The notes: generated by a model not told the origin, from the letters alone. A stretch of 64,000 bases of DNA from Cupriavidus basilensis OR16 (GCF_000243095.1 NZ_AHJE01000018.1:1-64000), one strand, 5' to 3'. Positions 1-8,425 are shown, counted from the first letter of the stretch. A program made the numbers and translations.

Positions 1-237
1 GAGAACCTGTCGTGGGGTGGCCTGGTGTTTCCCAAGGGCACGCCGCAGCCGATCGTCGAAAAGCTCGGCGCCGCACTGGAAAAGGTGCTGAAGTCTGACG
101 GATTGCGCCAGGACCTGGCAAATGCCAATGCTGTCCCGGGCACCGGCAACCGCGAGGACTTCGTGCGTTTCATCGCCAGCGAGCAGAAGAAGTGGGCGGA
201 CCTTATCGAAACCGCGAAGATTCCGAAACAGAATTGA
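1..237 (+). CDS. Bug/TctC-family periplasmic solute-binding protein, C-terminal part (5' end outside window)
   Basis: The frame is open from base 1 and encodes the last ~78 residues of a tripartite-tricarboxylate-type (Bug) receptor. It has the usual family ending: a GLVFPKGTPQPIV stretch, then a helix-rich tail closing in IPKQN. Bug proteins bind small carboxylates or amides in the periplasm. The fragment is a close paralogue of the complete Bug protein at 39466-40494 (minus strand). The similarity continues through the stop codon and the short spacer into the start of the next gene, so the two loci are copies of one Bug-M81 gene pair. The missing start is only a window edge effect. Confidence 0.9.
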   Translation, partial: ENLSWGGLVFPKGTPQPIVEKLGAALEKVLKSDGLRQDLANANAVPGTGNREDFVRFIASEQKKWADLIETAKIPKQN

Positions 238-250
238 GCAGCCCGCCAAC

Positions 251-340
251 CATGTCCAACTCCCGCATTGCGATTCTCGACTTTGCCATCGAATCGTGTC
301 ATTTCCATCGCGTGATTCGTGTTCCCGGCTCGGGGCGCTA
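251..340 (+). pseudogene. M81-family (MlrC-like) metallopeptidase, N-terminal remnant
   Basis: An ATG 13 bases after the Bug stop starts MSNSRIAILDFAIES, nearly identical to the start of the intact M81 protein at 37895-39451. Similarity is lost after about 15 residues and the frame closes at 338-340. The next stretch of the gene is present but on the opposite strand (see 345-416). This is a dead copy of the MlrC-like gene that follows the paralogous Bug gene in the complete locus. Confidence 0.8.
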
Positions 341-344
341 GATG

Positions 345-416
345 ACTTCGGCTCCGGACGGGCAGGTAGGTCCGGGTCACGAAGTCGGCCCGATTGGAGA
401 CCGGAGTGAAGCGGCT
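345..416 (-). pseudogene. M81 N-terminal segment in inverted orientation
   Basis: Read on the minus strand this segment encodes SRFTPVSNRADFVTRTYLPV. It matches residues of the intact M81 protein (NRFAPVSTRADFVDRAYLAG) that should come directly after the IES of the plus-strand remnant at 251-295. The two pieces therefore look like one gene in which a segment of about 100 bp was flipped. No further M81 sequence was found downstream. Confidence 0.7.
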
Positions 417-963
417 CGTTCCCACAAATGCAGTTCCAGCGCGCCGCCCCCTACGAGACCGGCGCCGGTTCGGTCCAAAGCAAAGAACCCTCATTGTGTC
501 ACCCATCCTCCAGACCAACGGCATCGGACACGCAAGTGCGACGAAGACACTGTGGTCGCTCAACTAGCAATACGCAAACCAACCTGGATTATTTACATGA
601 AAAACTGCCCCTCGCCGTTCTTGCGCTCCTCCCCCTTCTAGGTCCCTCGGAGGCACATGCATTCCGCGATTCGGCAATGGAGAACGTAGTCGACAAGGTC
701 AGAATCGCCAAGAGTACGCCTCACATGGCGCCCGCGAGCGACGCCGAAGCTCCTGCAAGGCTCGCGAGACGAGAAGGTGGTCATCCGTGACTTCTCATCG
801 ACGCAGGTGGCATGGAACTGGCCGCAATGGCATCAGTGTGTCATGCAGATATGTAGATCCCTCCTCATCTCGTTGACTGCCGATCGACACAGGGCAGCGC
901 CCCCCCGGGGCCCCGCCTATCTGAATGCGCTTTGGCATCGCGGTTGTGGCGTACCCTGTTATG
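417..963. other. Non-coding or decayed stretch
   Basis: No convincing gene is visible. Overlapping open frames have no recognisable motif and no good start. The stretch holds copy A of a diverged repeat (621-746). A G/C homopolymer run lies near 899-915, and the frameshifted tail of the next minus-strand LysR gene ends at 964. Confidence 0.5.
621..746 (+). repeat. Diverged direct repeat, copy A
   Basis: This segment resembles 24721-24833 in the same orientation. Shared blocks include CTCCCCCTTCTA, CTCTCGGAGG-like, GGAGAACGTA, CAGAATCGCCA and GAGTACGCCTCAC. Copy A has an insertion of about 8 bases after GGAGAACGTA. No coding sequence was recognised in either copy. Confidence 0.65.
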
Positions 964-1832
964 CTAATTCTTGAAATCACAGCAACTGCGGGCTATCTCT
1001 GCGACGGCATATCCTAAGGCAGAATTTGTATTCTTAGGGAAAATCGCGTAGTACCGGATGTCACGATATCGAGTCGGTTTTCTTCGATCTTCTTCCCGAA
1101 TAAATCAATAGGCAAACACCCGATGCCTATCCCACTCTCGATCAAGCCTCCGACTACTACATCATTGGTTCCTGCATAAATACGATTTGGTTCAACGCCA
1201 GCACGCTCGAACAGCTTGCCACTGACGCTCGTCACAATCGATCCTCTAGGAGGCTCCAGGATTGGCCAAGTCGCGAGCCTGTCGAGAGGGACATTGCCCT
1301 CGCCCTTGAATGTGCCGTGTGGCGCCAACCACTCGTAGCGCGCTGCTCCAAGTTCGACCGATGCAATCGTCGGAGGAAGTACCGGCTCGGCCACAAGCGC
1401 TAGATCGAGTCGGCCCTCCACGACGCGGCCACGCAGTACTTCGGATTGGTCAATCTCCGGCCGCACTAGTACGTCAGGATAATTGCTCCGCATCTCTCGA
1501 ATAAACGTTGGAAACCACGTTAGAGCGATTAATTCCGTCATACCAACATGAAGGACTTGAGATATCGGCTGTTCGTCTCTTTGCAGTCTCTGTATGGATT
1601 CAATACTCTCCAATAGTTTTTCGCATAGCGAGTATATCTCTCTGCCTTTTTTGGAAAGAATGGATTTCTTCCCGTCTACTCGCTCGAACAGACCCTCAGC
1701 GGCAATGGCTTCCACTTCTTGCAGGCGTTTTGTTGCCGCGGATTGGGTTATGTGAAGCCTGTCTGCCGCGCGCTGGACGGTTCCGAGTTCAGCCACCCAG
1801 TAAAAGGTTTCAATTTGTTTTACGGATAGCAT
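964..1832 (-). pseudogene. LysR-family transcriptional regulator with C-terminal frameshift
   Basis: The N-terminus (MLSVKQIETFYWVAELGTVQ) and the motif AADRLHITQSAATKRLQEVE form a normal LysR winged helix-turn-helix, followed by a periplasmic-binding-type effector domain with a GIGIGCLPIDLF motif. The main frame stops at 1014 after 272 residues, about 30 short. An adjacent frame continues the family ending without interruption (YYAIFPKNTNSALG, then AEIARSCCDF) down to a stop at 964-966. A small deletion near 1064-1075 therefore split the gene. DNA binding may survive, but the effector domain lacks its last strand and helix. It lies 3 bases downstream of a second LysR gene on the same strand. 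Confidence 0.8.
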
Positions 1833-1835
1833 CGA

Positions 1836-2747
1836 CTATTCCACAAAGCCGCTTTTCGGGCCGGCGATGCTGGCATTTTGATATCTTTTGTTGTAGTCGC
1901 AGCTATCACGCGCTATCGCGGCAACCTCCCGATGAAATGGTGTCATCGATTCCTCACGCGCGACGACAACATAGCGCACCACGGGTAGTGCGGGAGTGAT
2001 TTTGACTTCCTTCACCAATCGCATCGAGACCAGTTCGTTGGACACCGCGAGTGGCAAGCAGCCTATCCCCATGCCCGCCGTGGCCATACCACCAAGCGCG
2101 GCAAAGCTATTGCAAGTGAGCATCCAACGTCCGAAAGCCGAATCGGTGTCCTGAATCAGGAGTGGATAGTCCGCTAGCTTCTTGACCGAGCAACGAATCA
2201 GCTGGGGTTCGAAAGAGCGAAGACGGAACCAGCCGCATCGCATACTGCCAAGCGGAAGCTGTAGCAGACCGGACCACTGCGGTGAATCGGAAACCATAGC
2301 CATCTCGAGCTGTCCACGACGCACTTTATCGTATAGTTCCCAGGCAACCCCCCCTATCTCCAACCTCAGTTCCACCAGTGGAAAGTGCGCCTTAAGGACC
2401 CCGACAAATCGGGGCAGCCAAGTCATGGCCGCGATCTCCGTGACACCGATGCGGAGTGATCGCTTCATCGTCAGCGGGCTGCCGAGTTGTTCGAGCAGGA
2501 CATCGCGTTGCCGAAGGACATAACGCGCTTGGGCTAACACTTCGCTGCCCTCCAGAGTGAGACGGGCCGCACGCTCCGTCCGATCAAGCAGCGGAAACGG
2601 GAAGCGGCTTTCGAAGCCCCGGATGTGCTTGGAGACCGCAGACTGCGCGATACCGAGGCTGTCGCCCGCAGCCTCGAACGAGCCCATGTCAGCCACAGCG
2701 ACGAGCGCTTGCAAATGATGAAAGGTGATCTGGAGTGTCATCGGCAA
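1836..2747 (-). CDS. LysR-family transcriptional regulator
   Basis: This is a full-length 303-residue LysR protein. The N-terminal HTH (LQALVAVADMGSFEAAGDSL, then AQSAVSKHIRGFE) precedes an effector domain containing GMGIGCLPLAVS and the ending RYVVVAREES...IARDSCDY. Start choice is open between MPMTL and the internal MTLQ two codons on. It is transcribed away from the RidA/D-amino-acid genes that begin at 3072. LysR proteins usually regulate a divergent neighbour, so it is a reasonable candidate regulator of that cluster. The two adjacent LysR genes look like diverged tandem paralogues, sharing the effector-domain signature TELIALTW / TEIAAMTW. Confidence 0.9.
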   Translation of the reverse strand: MPMTLQITFHHLQALVAVADMGSFEAAGDSLGIAQSAVSKHIRGFESRFPFPLLDRTERAARLTLEGSEVLAQARYVLRQRDVLLEQLGSPLTMKRSLRIGVTEIAAMTWLPRFVGVLKAHFPLVELRLEIGGVAWELYDKVRRGQLEMAMVSDSPQWSGLLQLPLGSMRCGWFRLRSFEPQLIRCSVKKLADYPLLIQDTDSAFGRWMLTCNSFAALGGMATAGMGIGCLPLAVSNELVSMRLVKEVKITPALPVVRYVVVAREESMTPFHREVAAIARDSCDYNKRYQNASIAGPKSGFVE

Positions 2748-2862
2748 TGCATATCCAAACGGAATGTAAAAGTATCGTTAAATATCGCTTTATTTTAGAC
2801 GTCGTTCCGCTAAAAATGAAGCCAGAGAGAAGACGTAGGCGACTCCCGTCCCCCAGACCCCA

Positions 2863-3051
2863 CAGCGCGAGGCCATCGCCAGGGCACTAGGGCTCGCGCC
2901 GCCAGCCATGCTCTTTGTTGAACCCACGAGTGCCCTCGACGCCCCAATGATTGGTGAAGCGTTGAAAGCGATGAAGTCGCTGGCTCGTGACGGAATGAAC
3001 CCACCTACGGCGGACTCGTGTCGTTGCATTCGTAATACGCGAAACCTGTAG
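2863..3051 (+). pseudogene. Polar amino-acid ABC transporter ATPase fragment (GlnQ/HisP type)
   Basis: The frame reads QREAIARALGLAPPAMLF, then VEPTSALD, then MIGEALKAMKSLARDGM. This is the segment from just after the ABC signature through Walker B and the D-loop of an amino-acid-uptake ATPase. Both ends of the protein are missing. The Walker B aspartate normally found in LLFDEPTSALD is replaced by valine. About 50 codons are recognisable, then the frame runs into unrelated residues and stops at 3049. It is a relic in the divergent intergenic region between the LysR pair and ridA. Confidence 0.8.
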
Positions 3052-3071
3052 CCCGAATAAAGAAATGAACG

Positions 3072-3542
3072 ATGATGATCAGCCCTGAGGAAAGACTCAC
3101 AGCACTCGGAATCTCGCTGCCGCCTGCGCCTACTCCAAGCGCGAGCTATGTTCCTTTTCGAGCGGTAGGGTCAATGCTCTATCTCTCCGGACAAGGCCCA
3201 AAGCTTCCTGACGGTACGTATCGAATCTGGCAACTACGCACCGCCGACAATATCCCGGATGGCTATGCGGACGCACGCTTGGCCGGATTGAATCTCCTGG
3301 CCTCCATCAAGGCTGCCGTAGGCGAGCTCAGTCGTATCGAAGCGGTGATCAAGGTTTTCGGGATGGTAAATGCTGCACCCGATTTCCCGCACCACCCAAA
3401 AGTCATCGATGGTGTTTCTGATCTGTTGATCGAGGTCTTCGGGCCAGAGGTCGGCAGACATGCCAGATCTGCCGTGGGAATGGGTTCGCTGCCTCGCGGC
3501 ATGAGCGTCGAGATCGAAATGATTCTGAAAATCAGGGATTAA
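3072..3542 (+). CDS. RidA/YjgF/YER057c-family protein
   Basis: The 156-residue protein belongs to the larger RidA-like group (YjgF/chorismate-mutase-like fold). Family marks are VPFRAVGSMLYLSGQGP near residue 27, VIKVFGMVNAAPDF near 92, a DLLIEVFG segment, and GRHARSAVGMGSLPRGMSVE near 128 with the conserved arginine of the inter-subunit pocket. RidA proteins hydrolyse reactive enamine/imine intermediates released by PLP dehydratases. A Ser/Thr dehydratase-like gene lies downstream at 6266, which fits. Start is ATG at 3072 or 3075. It is divergent from the LysR pair and is probably the first gene of the cluster. Confidence 0.85.
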   Translation: MMISPEERLTALGISLPPAPTPSASYVPFRAVGSMLYLSGQGPKLPDGTYRIWQLRTADNIPDGYADARLAGLNLLASIKAAVGELSRIEAVIKVFGMVNAAPDFPHHPKVIDGVSDLLIEVFGPEVGRHARSAVGMGSLPRGMSVEIEMILKIRD

Positions 3543-3581
3543 CGGGTATCACTGATCGCGTACTCCCGGGAATGCGCAAGC

Positions 3582-3930
3582 GTGGTTTTCGGAAGGGACA
3601 TCGGGAGCCCGTCTTCAGGCGTTGTCGCCCACATACCGAATCTCGGTCTTCCGATTGCCCTGCGCATGGCGTTGGTCGGTTGGTCCAGAACGCCCGCGCG
3701 TGAGGTCGGCCGTGACGGTATCACCTGCAATATCGTCCTTCCCGGACGTATCGCCACCCAGCGCATTAGATTTTTAGATGAAGCAAAAGCGAAGCGAGAA
3801 GGACGCTCCGTTGAGTCTGTTGCCATGGACGGCACCGGGGCTATCGCGCTGGGCCGGTACTGCGAGCCAAAGGAGTATGCGGATGTGATGACGTTTCTTG
3901 CCAACTCACTCGCCAGCTTGGGATGGAACA
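3582..3930 (+). pseudogene. Short-chain dehydrogenase/reductase, C-terminal half remnant
   Basis: Residues such as NLGLPIALRMALVGWSRTPA, EVGRDGITCNIVLPGRIATQ and LGRYCEPKEYADVMTFLANS are typical of the second half of an SDR of the 3-oxoacyl-ACP-reductase type. The Rossmann N-terminus, the catalytic Tyr-x-x-x-Lys and the C-terminal glycine-rich end are absent. The open frame runs without a stop into the next gene, so an automatic gene caller would make a 505-residue false fusion. It is best treated as a relic between ridA and the PLP enzyme at 3981. Confidence 0.75.
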
Positions 3931-3980
3931 ACCGGTGTAGGAGCTCCTGCTCTTGTACGCCTTCGATCTGGAGAAGAAAT

Positions 3981-5099
3981 ATGGAAGTCCGCGATCCACT
4001 ACAGACCTCCCCGTCCTGCGCCAGCGCGCAAGACAATGATAATTTAGCCATCCCATCATTTCCCATCGAAACGCCATGTTTCGTCATCCTCGAAGCGGCT
4101 GTACTCCATAACCTGCAAAAGACGGCAGAAGCAGCGGGGGGAATCCAGCGGCTCATGCCGCATATCAAGACGCACCGAGCGCAATGGCTGGTAGAGCTGC
4201 TGGTTCGAAAGGGCGTGAAGGCGTTTAAGGCAGCGACCCCGGCCGAAATGCAGATGGCGGCGGCCGGAGGCGCTCAACATCTTGTGTGGGCATATCCGAC
4301 AGTGAACCCCGCGGCAATCTCCCGCGTTGCCGACGTCGCGCGAAGGCACCCCAACGTGCAATTCGAAGCGTTAGTCGATTCCCAACGCGGTTTCGCCGCC
4401 TGGCGCGATGAGCTGGGCTGGCAGCCGGCATCCAACGTCAAGCTGCGGCTCGATCTGGATCCTGGTCTGGGACGTACCGGCGTTCCGCTCAACCATGAGG
4501 CACTGGAACTGGCCCACGCCATGATGGTAGTGGGCCTCTTCAGTGGCTGGCACTGCTACGACGGCCACATCAAGGGGGCCAATAGATCGGAGCGTGTAAA
4601 GGAAATAGAGAGCCTGATTGAAGAGGTTAGGTGTCTGTTATCGCAAGCACGGCGGGAAGGCCTGCCAGTAGACCTGATCGCGGGAGGCAGCTATTCCTTT
4701 GATGTCTGGCCCGCTGATGTCGCACAGTGGGTTGCGCCGGGAAGCTGGACGTATTCGAGTGCGCAGCATCAGGCAGACCTGCCGGATTTCGGTTGGAGAG
4801 TCGGCGCATACGTGCTGGCTACCGTACTGTCCACACGCCAGGGCACCGCCACATTGGACGCGGGAACAAAAGCCATTTCGCCGGACATACCGCTGAAGGA
4901 ACGGTTTCAGGGCCCGGGCCCGATCAGAATGATGAAAGAAGAGCACGTCGTTATCGAGACCGACGAACTGGACATCGGCCAGCAAGCGGCTCTCGTACCC
5001 CGGCATACCTGCACCGCAGCCTACCTCTACAACCGCGCGCTTGTACAGTGCGTTGACGGAAGCTGGGAGTTCCGCGATCAACTCGGCGCGCAACGTTAG
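3981..5099 (+). CDS. D-threonine aldolase / D-serine dehydratase-like PLP enzyme (alanine racemase fold type III)
   Basis: The start is ATG at 3981, preceded by a GGAGAAG ribosome-binding site, giving 372 residues. PHIKTHRA near residue 50 holds the PLP-binding lysine of the fold-type III family. DLDPGLGRTGV lies in the barrel, FSGWHCYDGHIKG follows, and PRHTCTAAYLYN near the C-terminus carries the His-x-Cys metal ligands of DSD1/D-threonine-aldolase proteins. Such enzymes cleave or deaminate D-3-hydroxyamino acids. The exact reaction cannot be read from sequence. Its place between ridA and a D-carbamoylase gene supports a role in D-amino-acid breakdown. The upstream in-frame SDR remnant is not part of this protein. 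Confidence 0.85.
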   Translation: MEVRDPLQTSPSCASAQDNDNLAIPSFPIETPCFVILEAAVLHNLQKTAEAAGGIQRLMPHIKTHRAQWLVELLVRKGVKAFKAATPAEMQMAAAGGAQHLVWAYPTVNPAAISRVADVARRHPNVQFEALVDSQRGFAAWRDELGWQPASNVKLRLDLDPGLGRTGVPLNHEALELAHAMMVVGLFSGWHCYDGHIKGANRSERVKEIESLIEEVRCLLSQARREGLPVDLIAGGSYSFDVWPADVAQWVAPGSWTYSSAQHQADLPDFGWRVGAYVLATVLSTRQGTATLDAGTKAISPDIPLKERFQGPGPIRMMKEEHVVIETDELDIGQQAALVPRHTCTAAYLYNRALVQCVDGSWEFRDQLGAQR

Positions 5100-5237
5100 T
5101 CGGAAGCCGGGCTGCGGTTCCCGCATGACAGGGCTTCGCTGAAATACTCCTCCTAAATGGCCGTGGGAATTCATGACCAGAGTTCTTCTCTGACAATTGA
5201 GCCTGCGGCCTGAGCTCATCGAGAAGGCACCCAGGAC

Positions 5238-6224
5238 ATGTCCAAGTTCATCACCGTCGCCGCCGCTCAGCTCGGTCCCATCCAGAAGTCCGAAGGGCGC
5301 GAGATCGCGGTCGGACGGATGATCCCTCTGCTAGAACGCGCCTATCACCGCGGTGCGCAGGTCGTCGTGTTTCCCGAACTTGCGCTGACCACATCTTTTC
5401 CGCGCTGGTACCACGAGGACCTCGATGAGGCGGACGGCTGGTTTGAAACGGCGTTACCTTCGCCGGCGACCGCGTCGCTGTTCGAGGCGATCCACCGCTT
5501 TGACCTGACGGTGTACCTGGGCTACGCCGAGATCGCTTACGAGCCCGATAATGCCGGTGTCACGCGCAAGCGCCGGTTCAACACCTCGGCGATCATCGCA
5601 CCGACGGGCGAGATGATCCTCAAATACCGCAAGGTCCATCTGCCCGGCCACGCAGAGTACGCGCCGGCGCGCAAGGTGCAGCACTTGGAAAAGCGCTATT
5701 TCGAAGTCGGCAATCTGGGCTTCCCGGTGGTCCGCGCGCCGGTTGGCAAGGACGTCAGCGTGAACATGGGCATGATGATTTGCAATGACCGCCGCTGGCC
5801 CGAGGCCTGGCGCGTGCTAGGGCTGCAGCAAGTCGAACTCGTCATGCTGGGCTACAACACGCCAAGCCTTAACATGGAAAACCGCGGCTTCGAGGCCCAT
5901 CACCTGCGCGTGTTCCACTCGCAGCTGTCCATACAGGCGGGCTGCTATCAGAACGCGTGCTTCGCCGTCGCGGTCGCGAAGGCTGGCACCGAGGACGGCC
6001 ACGAAATGTTCGGCCATTCGATCATCGTCAATCCCCAGGGCGAAATCATGGCGCAGGCCACCAGCTGGGACGATGAGCTCATCGTGGCCGACTGCAACCT
6101 GGACATGTGCAAACTGGGCCGGTCCACCATCTTTAACTTTGCCTTGCACCGACGGGTCGAGGCGTATGCACGGATCACCAATCAGGTCGGCAGCGAGGCC
6201 CCGCCGGCCTGGCCAACGCGCTGA
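5238..6224 (+). CDS. N-carbamoyl-D-amino-acid hydrolase (nitrilase superfamily)
   Basis: The 328-residue carbon-nitrogen hydrolase has the complete catalytic set: Glu in VVVFPELALTT (residues ~42-52), Lys in LKYRKVHLPG (~132) and Cys in MMICNDRRWPEAW (~175-187). The flanking residues (SFPRWYHEDLDEAD, FNTSAIIAPTGEMILKYRKV, LHRRVEAYARI) are those of D-carbamoylases rather than of aliphatic amidases. The expected reaction is N-carbamoyl-D-amino acid to D-amino acid, CO2 and ammonia in the cytoplasm. It starts 138 bases after the fold-type III enzyme and 41 bases before the dehydratase gene, in the same direction. No lesion is visible. Confidence 0.9.
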   Translation: MSKFITVAAAQLGPIQKSEGREIAVGRMIPLLERAYHRGAQVVVFPELALTTSFPRWYHEDLDEADGWFETALPSPATASLFEAIHRFDLTVYLGYAEIAYEPDNAGVTRKRRFNTSAIIAPTGEMILKYRKVHLPGHAEYAPARKVQHLEKRYFEVGNLGFPVVRAPVGKDVSVNMGMMICNDRRWPEAWRVLGLQQVELVMLGYNTPSLNMENRGFEAHHLRVFHSQLSIQAGCYQNACFAVAVAKAGTEDGHEMFGHSIIVNPQGEIMAQATSWDDELIVADCNLDMCKLGRSTIFNFALHRRVEAYARITNQVGSEAPPAWPTR

Positions 6225-6265
6225 TCCCGTTTTCCTTTCTCACTCGACCACCAAGGGGCCTCGCC

Positions 6266-7348
6266 ATGCAGCCAATCGAAACGCTGGATATCCATCCGGC
6301 ACGACCACGACCTGCGCACGCGATCCGGCACGAGATGCTGGGTGACATGCGCGTTCCCGATTTCGCCGATGTCGAGCAGGCGGCCGAGGACATCGCGCCC
6401 TATGTCGTGCACACGCCATTGCTACGTTCGTCGAAGCTCGATGCCATTGCCGGCGCCCCGGTCTGGCTTAAGGCGGAAAACCTGCAGATCACGGGCTCGT
6501 TCAAGGCCCGCGGGGCATTCAATGCGCTGCTGTCGCTGCGTAGCGAACAGCGCGCGAAGGGCGTGATCGCCTATTCCACCGGCAATCACGGGCAGGCGAT
6601 CGCCTGGGCCGCGCGCCAGCTCGGCGTGGCTGCGACCATCGTAATGCCGGTCGATGCGCCTCGCAACAAGGTCGTGCGCGCGCTTGCCCAAGGCGCACGC
6701 GTCGTGCACTACAACCGCCGCCATGAAAGCCGCGAGGCGATCGGAATGAGGCTGTTGGAAGAAACCGGCGGCACGCTAATTCCGCCGGGCGATCATCCCG
6801 CGGTTCTTGCTGCCGGGGGCACCGTGGCGCTCGAGGCGTTGCAGGATCTTCCCGAGGCCGCGTTCGACAATCTCGGCCTGTTCGCGGCGCCCTGCGGCGG
6901 CGGTGGTTTGCTGGCCGGTTGCGGCCTGGTCGTCGATACGCTGAATCCCGGCGCGCGCCTGATCGCGGCCGAGCCGGCAGGATTCGACGACACGATGCGC
7001 TCGCTGCTCAGCGGCCGCAGGGAAAGCAATGCCATAGGCGCGAGGACGCTCTGCGACGCGTTGCAGGCTAGCACGCCGGCCGAACTACCCTACGCGATCA
7101 ACAAGTGCTTTCTCGCCGGCGCTGTGGCGGTCAACGATGCGCAGGTCAGCGCCGCCATTCGCTTCGCGCTGGAGGAGCTTCGCCTGCTCGTCGAGCCGGG
7201 GGGGGCCGTCGCGCTGGCAGCGTTGCTCGCCGGCATGATCGATCTCGAAGGTCGCGACGGTGTCATCGTGCTGTCTGGCGGCAACGTCGATCTTCCCTTA
7301 CTTCAAACGATGCTGCAGCCCACTGCAGCCGCCGCGCGTGGCACTTGA
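6266..7348 (+). CDS. Serine/threonine dehydratase-like PLP enzyme (fold type II)
   Basis: The 360-residue protein has the fold-type II signature GSFKARGAFNALL (PLP lysine near residue 76), the substrate loop STGNHGQAIAWAA (~105), the phosphate-binding CGGGGLLAG (~213) and a C-terminal LSGGNVD. There is no ACT regulatory domain. That fits catabolic threonine/serine dehydratases, serine racemases or 3-hydroxyaspartate ammonia-lyases rather than biosynthetic IlvA. These enzymes release enamine/imine products that RidA proteins clear, and a RidA gene lies upstream at 3072. The N-terminus may be ~28 residues shorter if the ATG at 6348 is used. Confidence 0.85.
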   Translation: MQPIETLDIHPARPRPAHAIRHEMLGDMRVPDFADVEQAAEDIAPYVVHTPLLRSSKLDAIAGAPVWLKAENLQITGSFKARGAFNALLSLRSEQRAKGVIAYSTGNHGQAIAWAARQLGVAATIVMPVDAPRNKVVRALAQGARVVHYNRRHESREAIGMRLLEETGGTLIPPGDHPAVLAAGGTVALEALQDLPEAAFDNLGLFAAPCGGGGLLAGCGLVVDTLNPGARLIAAEPAGFDDTMRSLLSGRRESNAIGARTLCDALQASTPAELPYAINKCFLAGAVAVNDAQVSAAIRFALEELRLLVEPGGAVALAALLAGMIDLEGRDGVIVLSGGNVDLPLLQTMLQPTAAAARGT

Positions 7349-7426
7349 GACAGCCGTGTCACCGGTCCTGCGCATATCCACGCCGGGCCCGGACGCCAAC
7401 TTGCCTACCACGAAAGGAACACAACC

Positions 7427-8413
7427 ATGTCTCGCTTCCGAAACTGTGCCCGGCTCCTAAGACGGGCTTCACTGACTGCCCTAGCCATGCTGCTCACGGC
7501 GAACTCCTTCGCATCCTATCCCGAGCGTCCCATCACGCTGATCGTCCCGTTCAATGCGGGTACGACACCCGACATCGTCTCGCGCTTGCTTGCCAATGTC
7601 GTCAGCACTGACATCGGGCAGCAGATTGTGGTCATCAACCGCGTAGGCGCGTCCGGCATCATCGGCACGCAGGCCGTGATCAACGCGCCGGCCGACGGCT
7701 ACACCATCGGTTTCGCGAACGTCGCCACGCTTGCCATCAACCAGTCCCTTTACAAAAAGCTGCCTTACGACGCCGACAAGCAACTGGCGCCCGTGGCGCT
7801 GACCGGCTACGTGCAGAACGTGCTGGCGGTGCGCAAGGACCTCGGCGTGAAATCGGTCTCCGATCTAATCTCGCTGGCCAGGAGCGCGCCGGGCAAGCTC
7901 TCCGTCGGCTCGGCCGGGAACGGAACCACGGGCCATCTGAGCGCCGAGATGTTCAAGGCGATGGCAGGTGTCTCCATCACACATGTTCCCTACAAGGGCG
8001 GTCCCGAAGCGGACCTGGCACTGATGCGAGGCGAAGTGGATCTGGTCTTCGAGAACATCACGTCGATCGCGCCGTATTTGAAGAGCGGCAACGTCGTGCC
8101 GCTCGCCGTCACCGGCGCACGCCGCGACAGCCGCCTGCCGAAGCTGCCGACGATGGCGGAGACGGGGCTGAAGGATTACCAGGCGGTGGCATGGACCGGC
8201 TATGTCGCGCCCGCCGCGACCGATCCGCAGATACTCGACTTGCTCAATAAGGCCTTCAACAAGGCGGTCAACTCGGACGCCATGAAAGCGCGGCTGGCCG
8301 ATATGGCATACGAGGTCTCAACGGGGACGCGCGCAGCGTTCTTCGACCTCGCCCACAAAGAGAGGCCTGTCTGGGCCGCAGTAATCAAGAGTTCCGGCGC
8401 GGCCGTCGACTGA
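7427..8413 (+). CDS. Bug/TctC-family solute-binding protein
   Basis: The 328-residue protein has a Sec signal peptide (hydrophobic run about residues 15-30) followed by the Bug start YPERPITLIVPFNAGTTPD. Family marks include VVINRVGASGIIGTQAV, the LSVGSAGNGTTGH ligand loop and HVPYKGGPEADLALMRGEVD. An AAAGGA ribosome-binding site precedes the ATG. It lies 12 bases before the D-aminoacylase gene, so the two are probably co-translated and the ligand may be an N-acyl or N-carbamoyl amino acid. That ligand is inference. No TctA/TctB membrane partners lie nearby, which is common for Bug proteins. Confidence 0.9.
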   Translation: MSRFRNCARLLRRASLTALAMLLTANSFASYPERPITLIVPFNAGTTPDIVSRLLANVVSTDIGQQIVVINRVGASGIIGTQAVINAPADGYTIGFANVATLAINQSLYKKLPYDADKQLAPVALTGYVQNVLAVRKDLGVKSVSDLISLARSAPGKLSVGSAGNGTTGHLSAEMFKAMAGVSITHVPYKGGPEADLALMRGEVDLVFENITSIAPYLKSGNVVPLAVTGARRDSRLPKLPTMAETGLKDYQAVAWTGYVAPAATDPQILDLLNKAFNKAVNSDAMKARLADMAYEVSTGTRAAFFDLAHKERPVWAAVIKSSGAAVD

Positions 8414-8425
8414 GGAGAGAGACAC

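Noticed and set aside
899-915. G/C homopolymer run as a possible phase-variation tract
   Set aside because: It lies outside any recognisable coding sequence or promoter, so no switching role can be supported.
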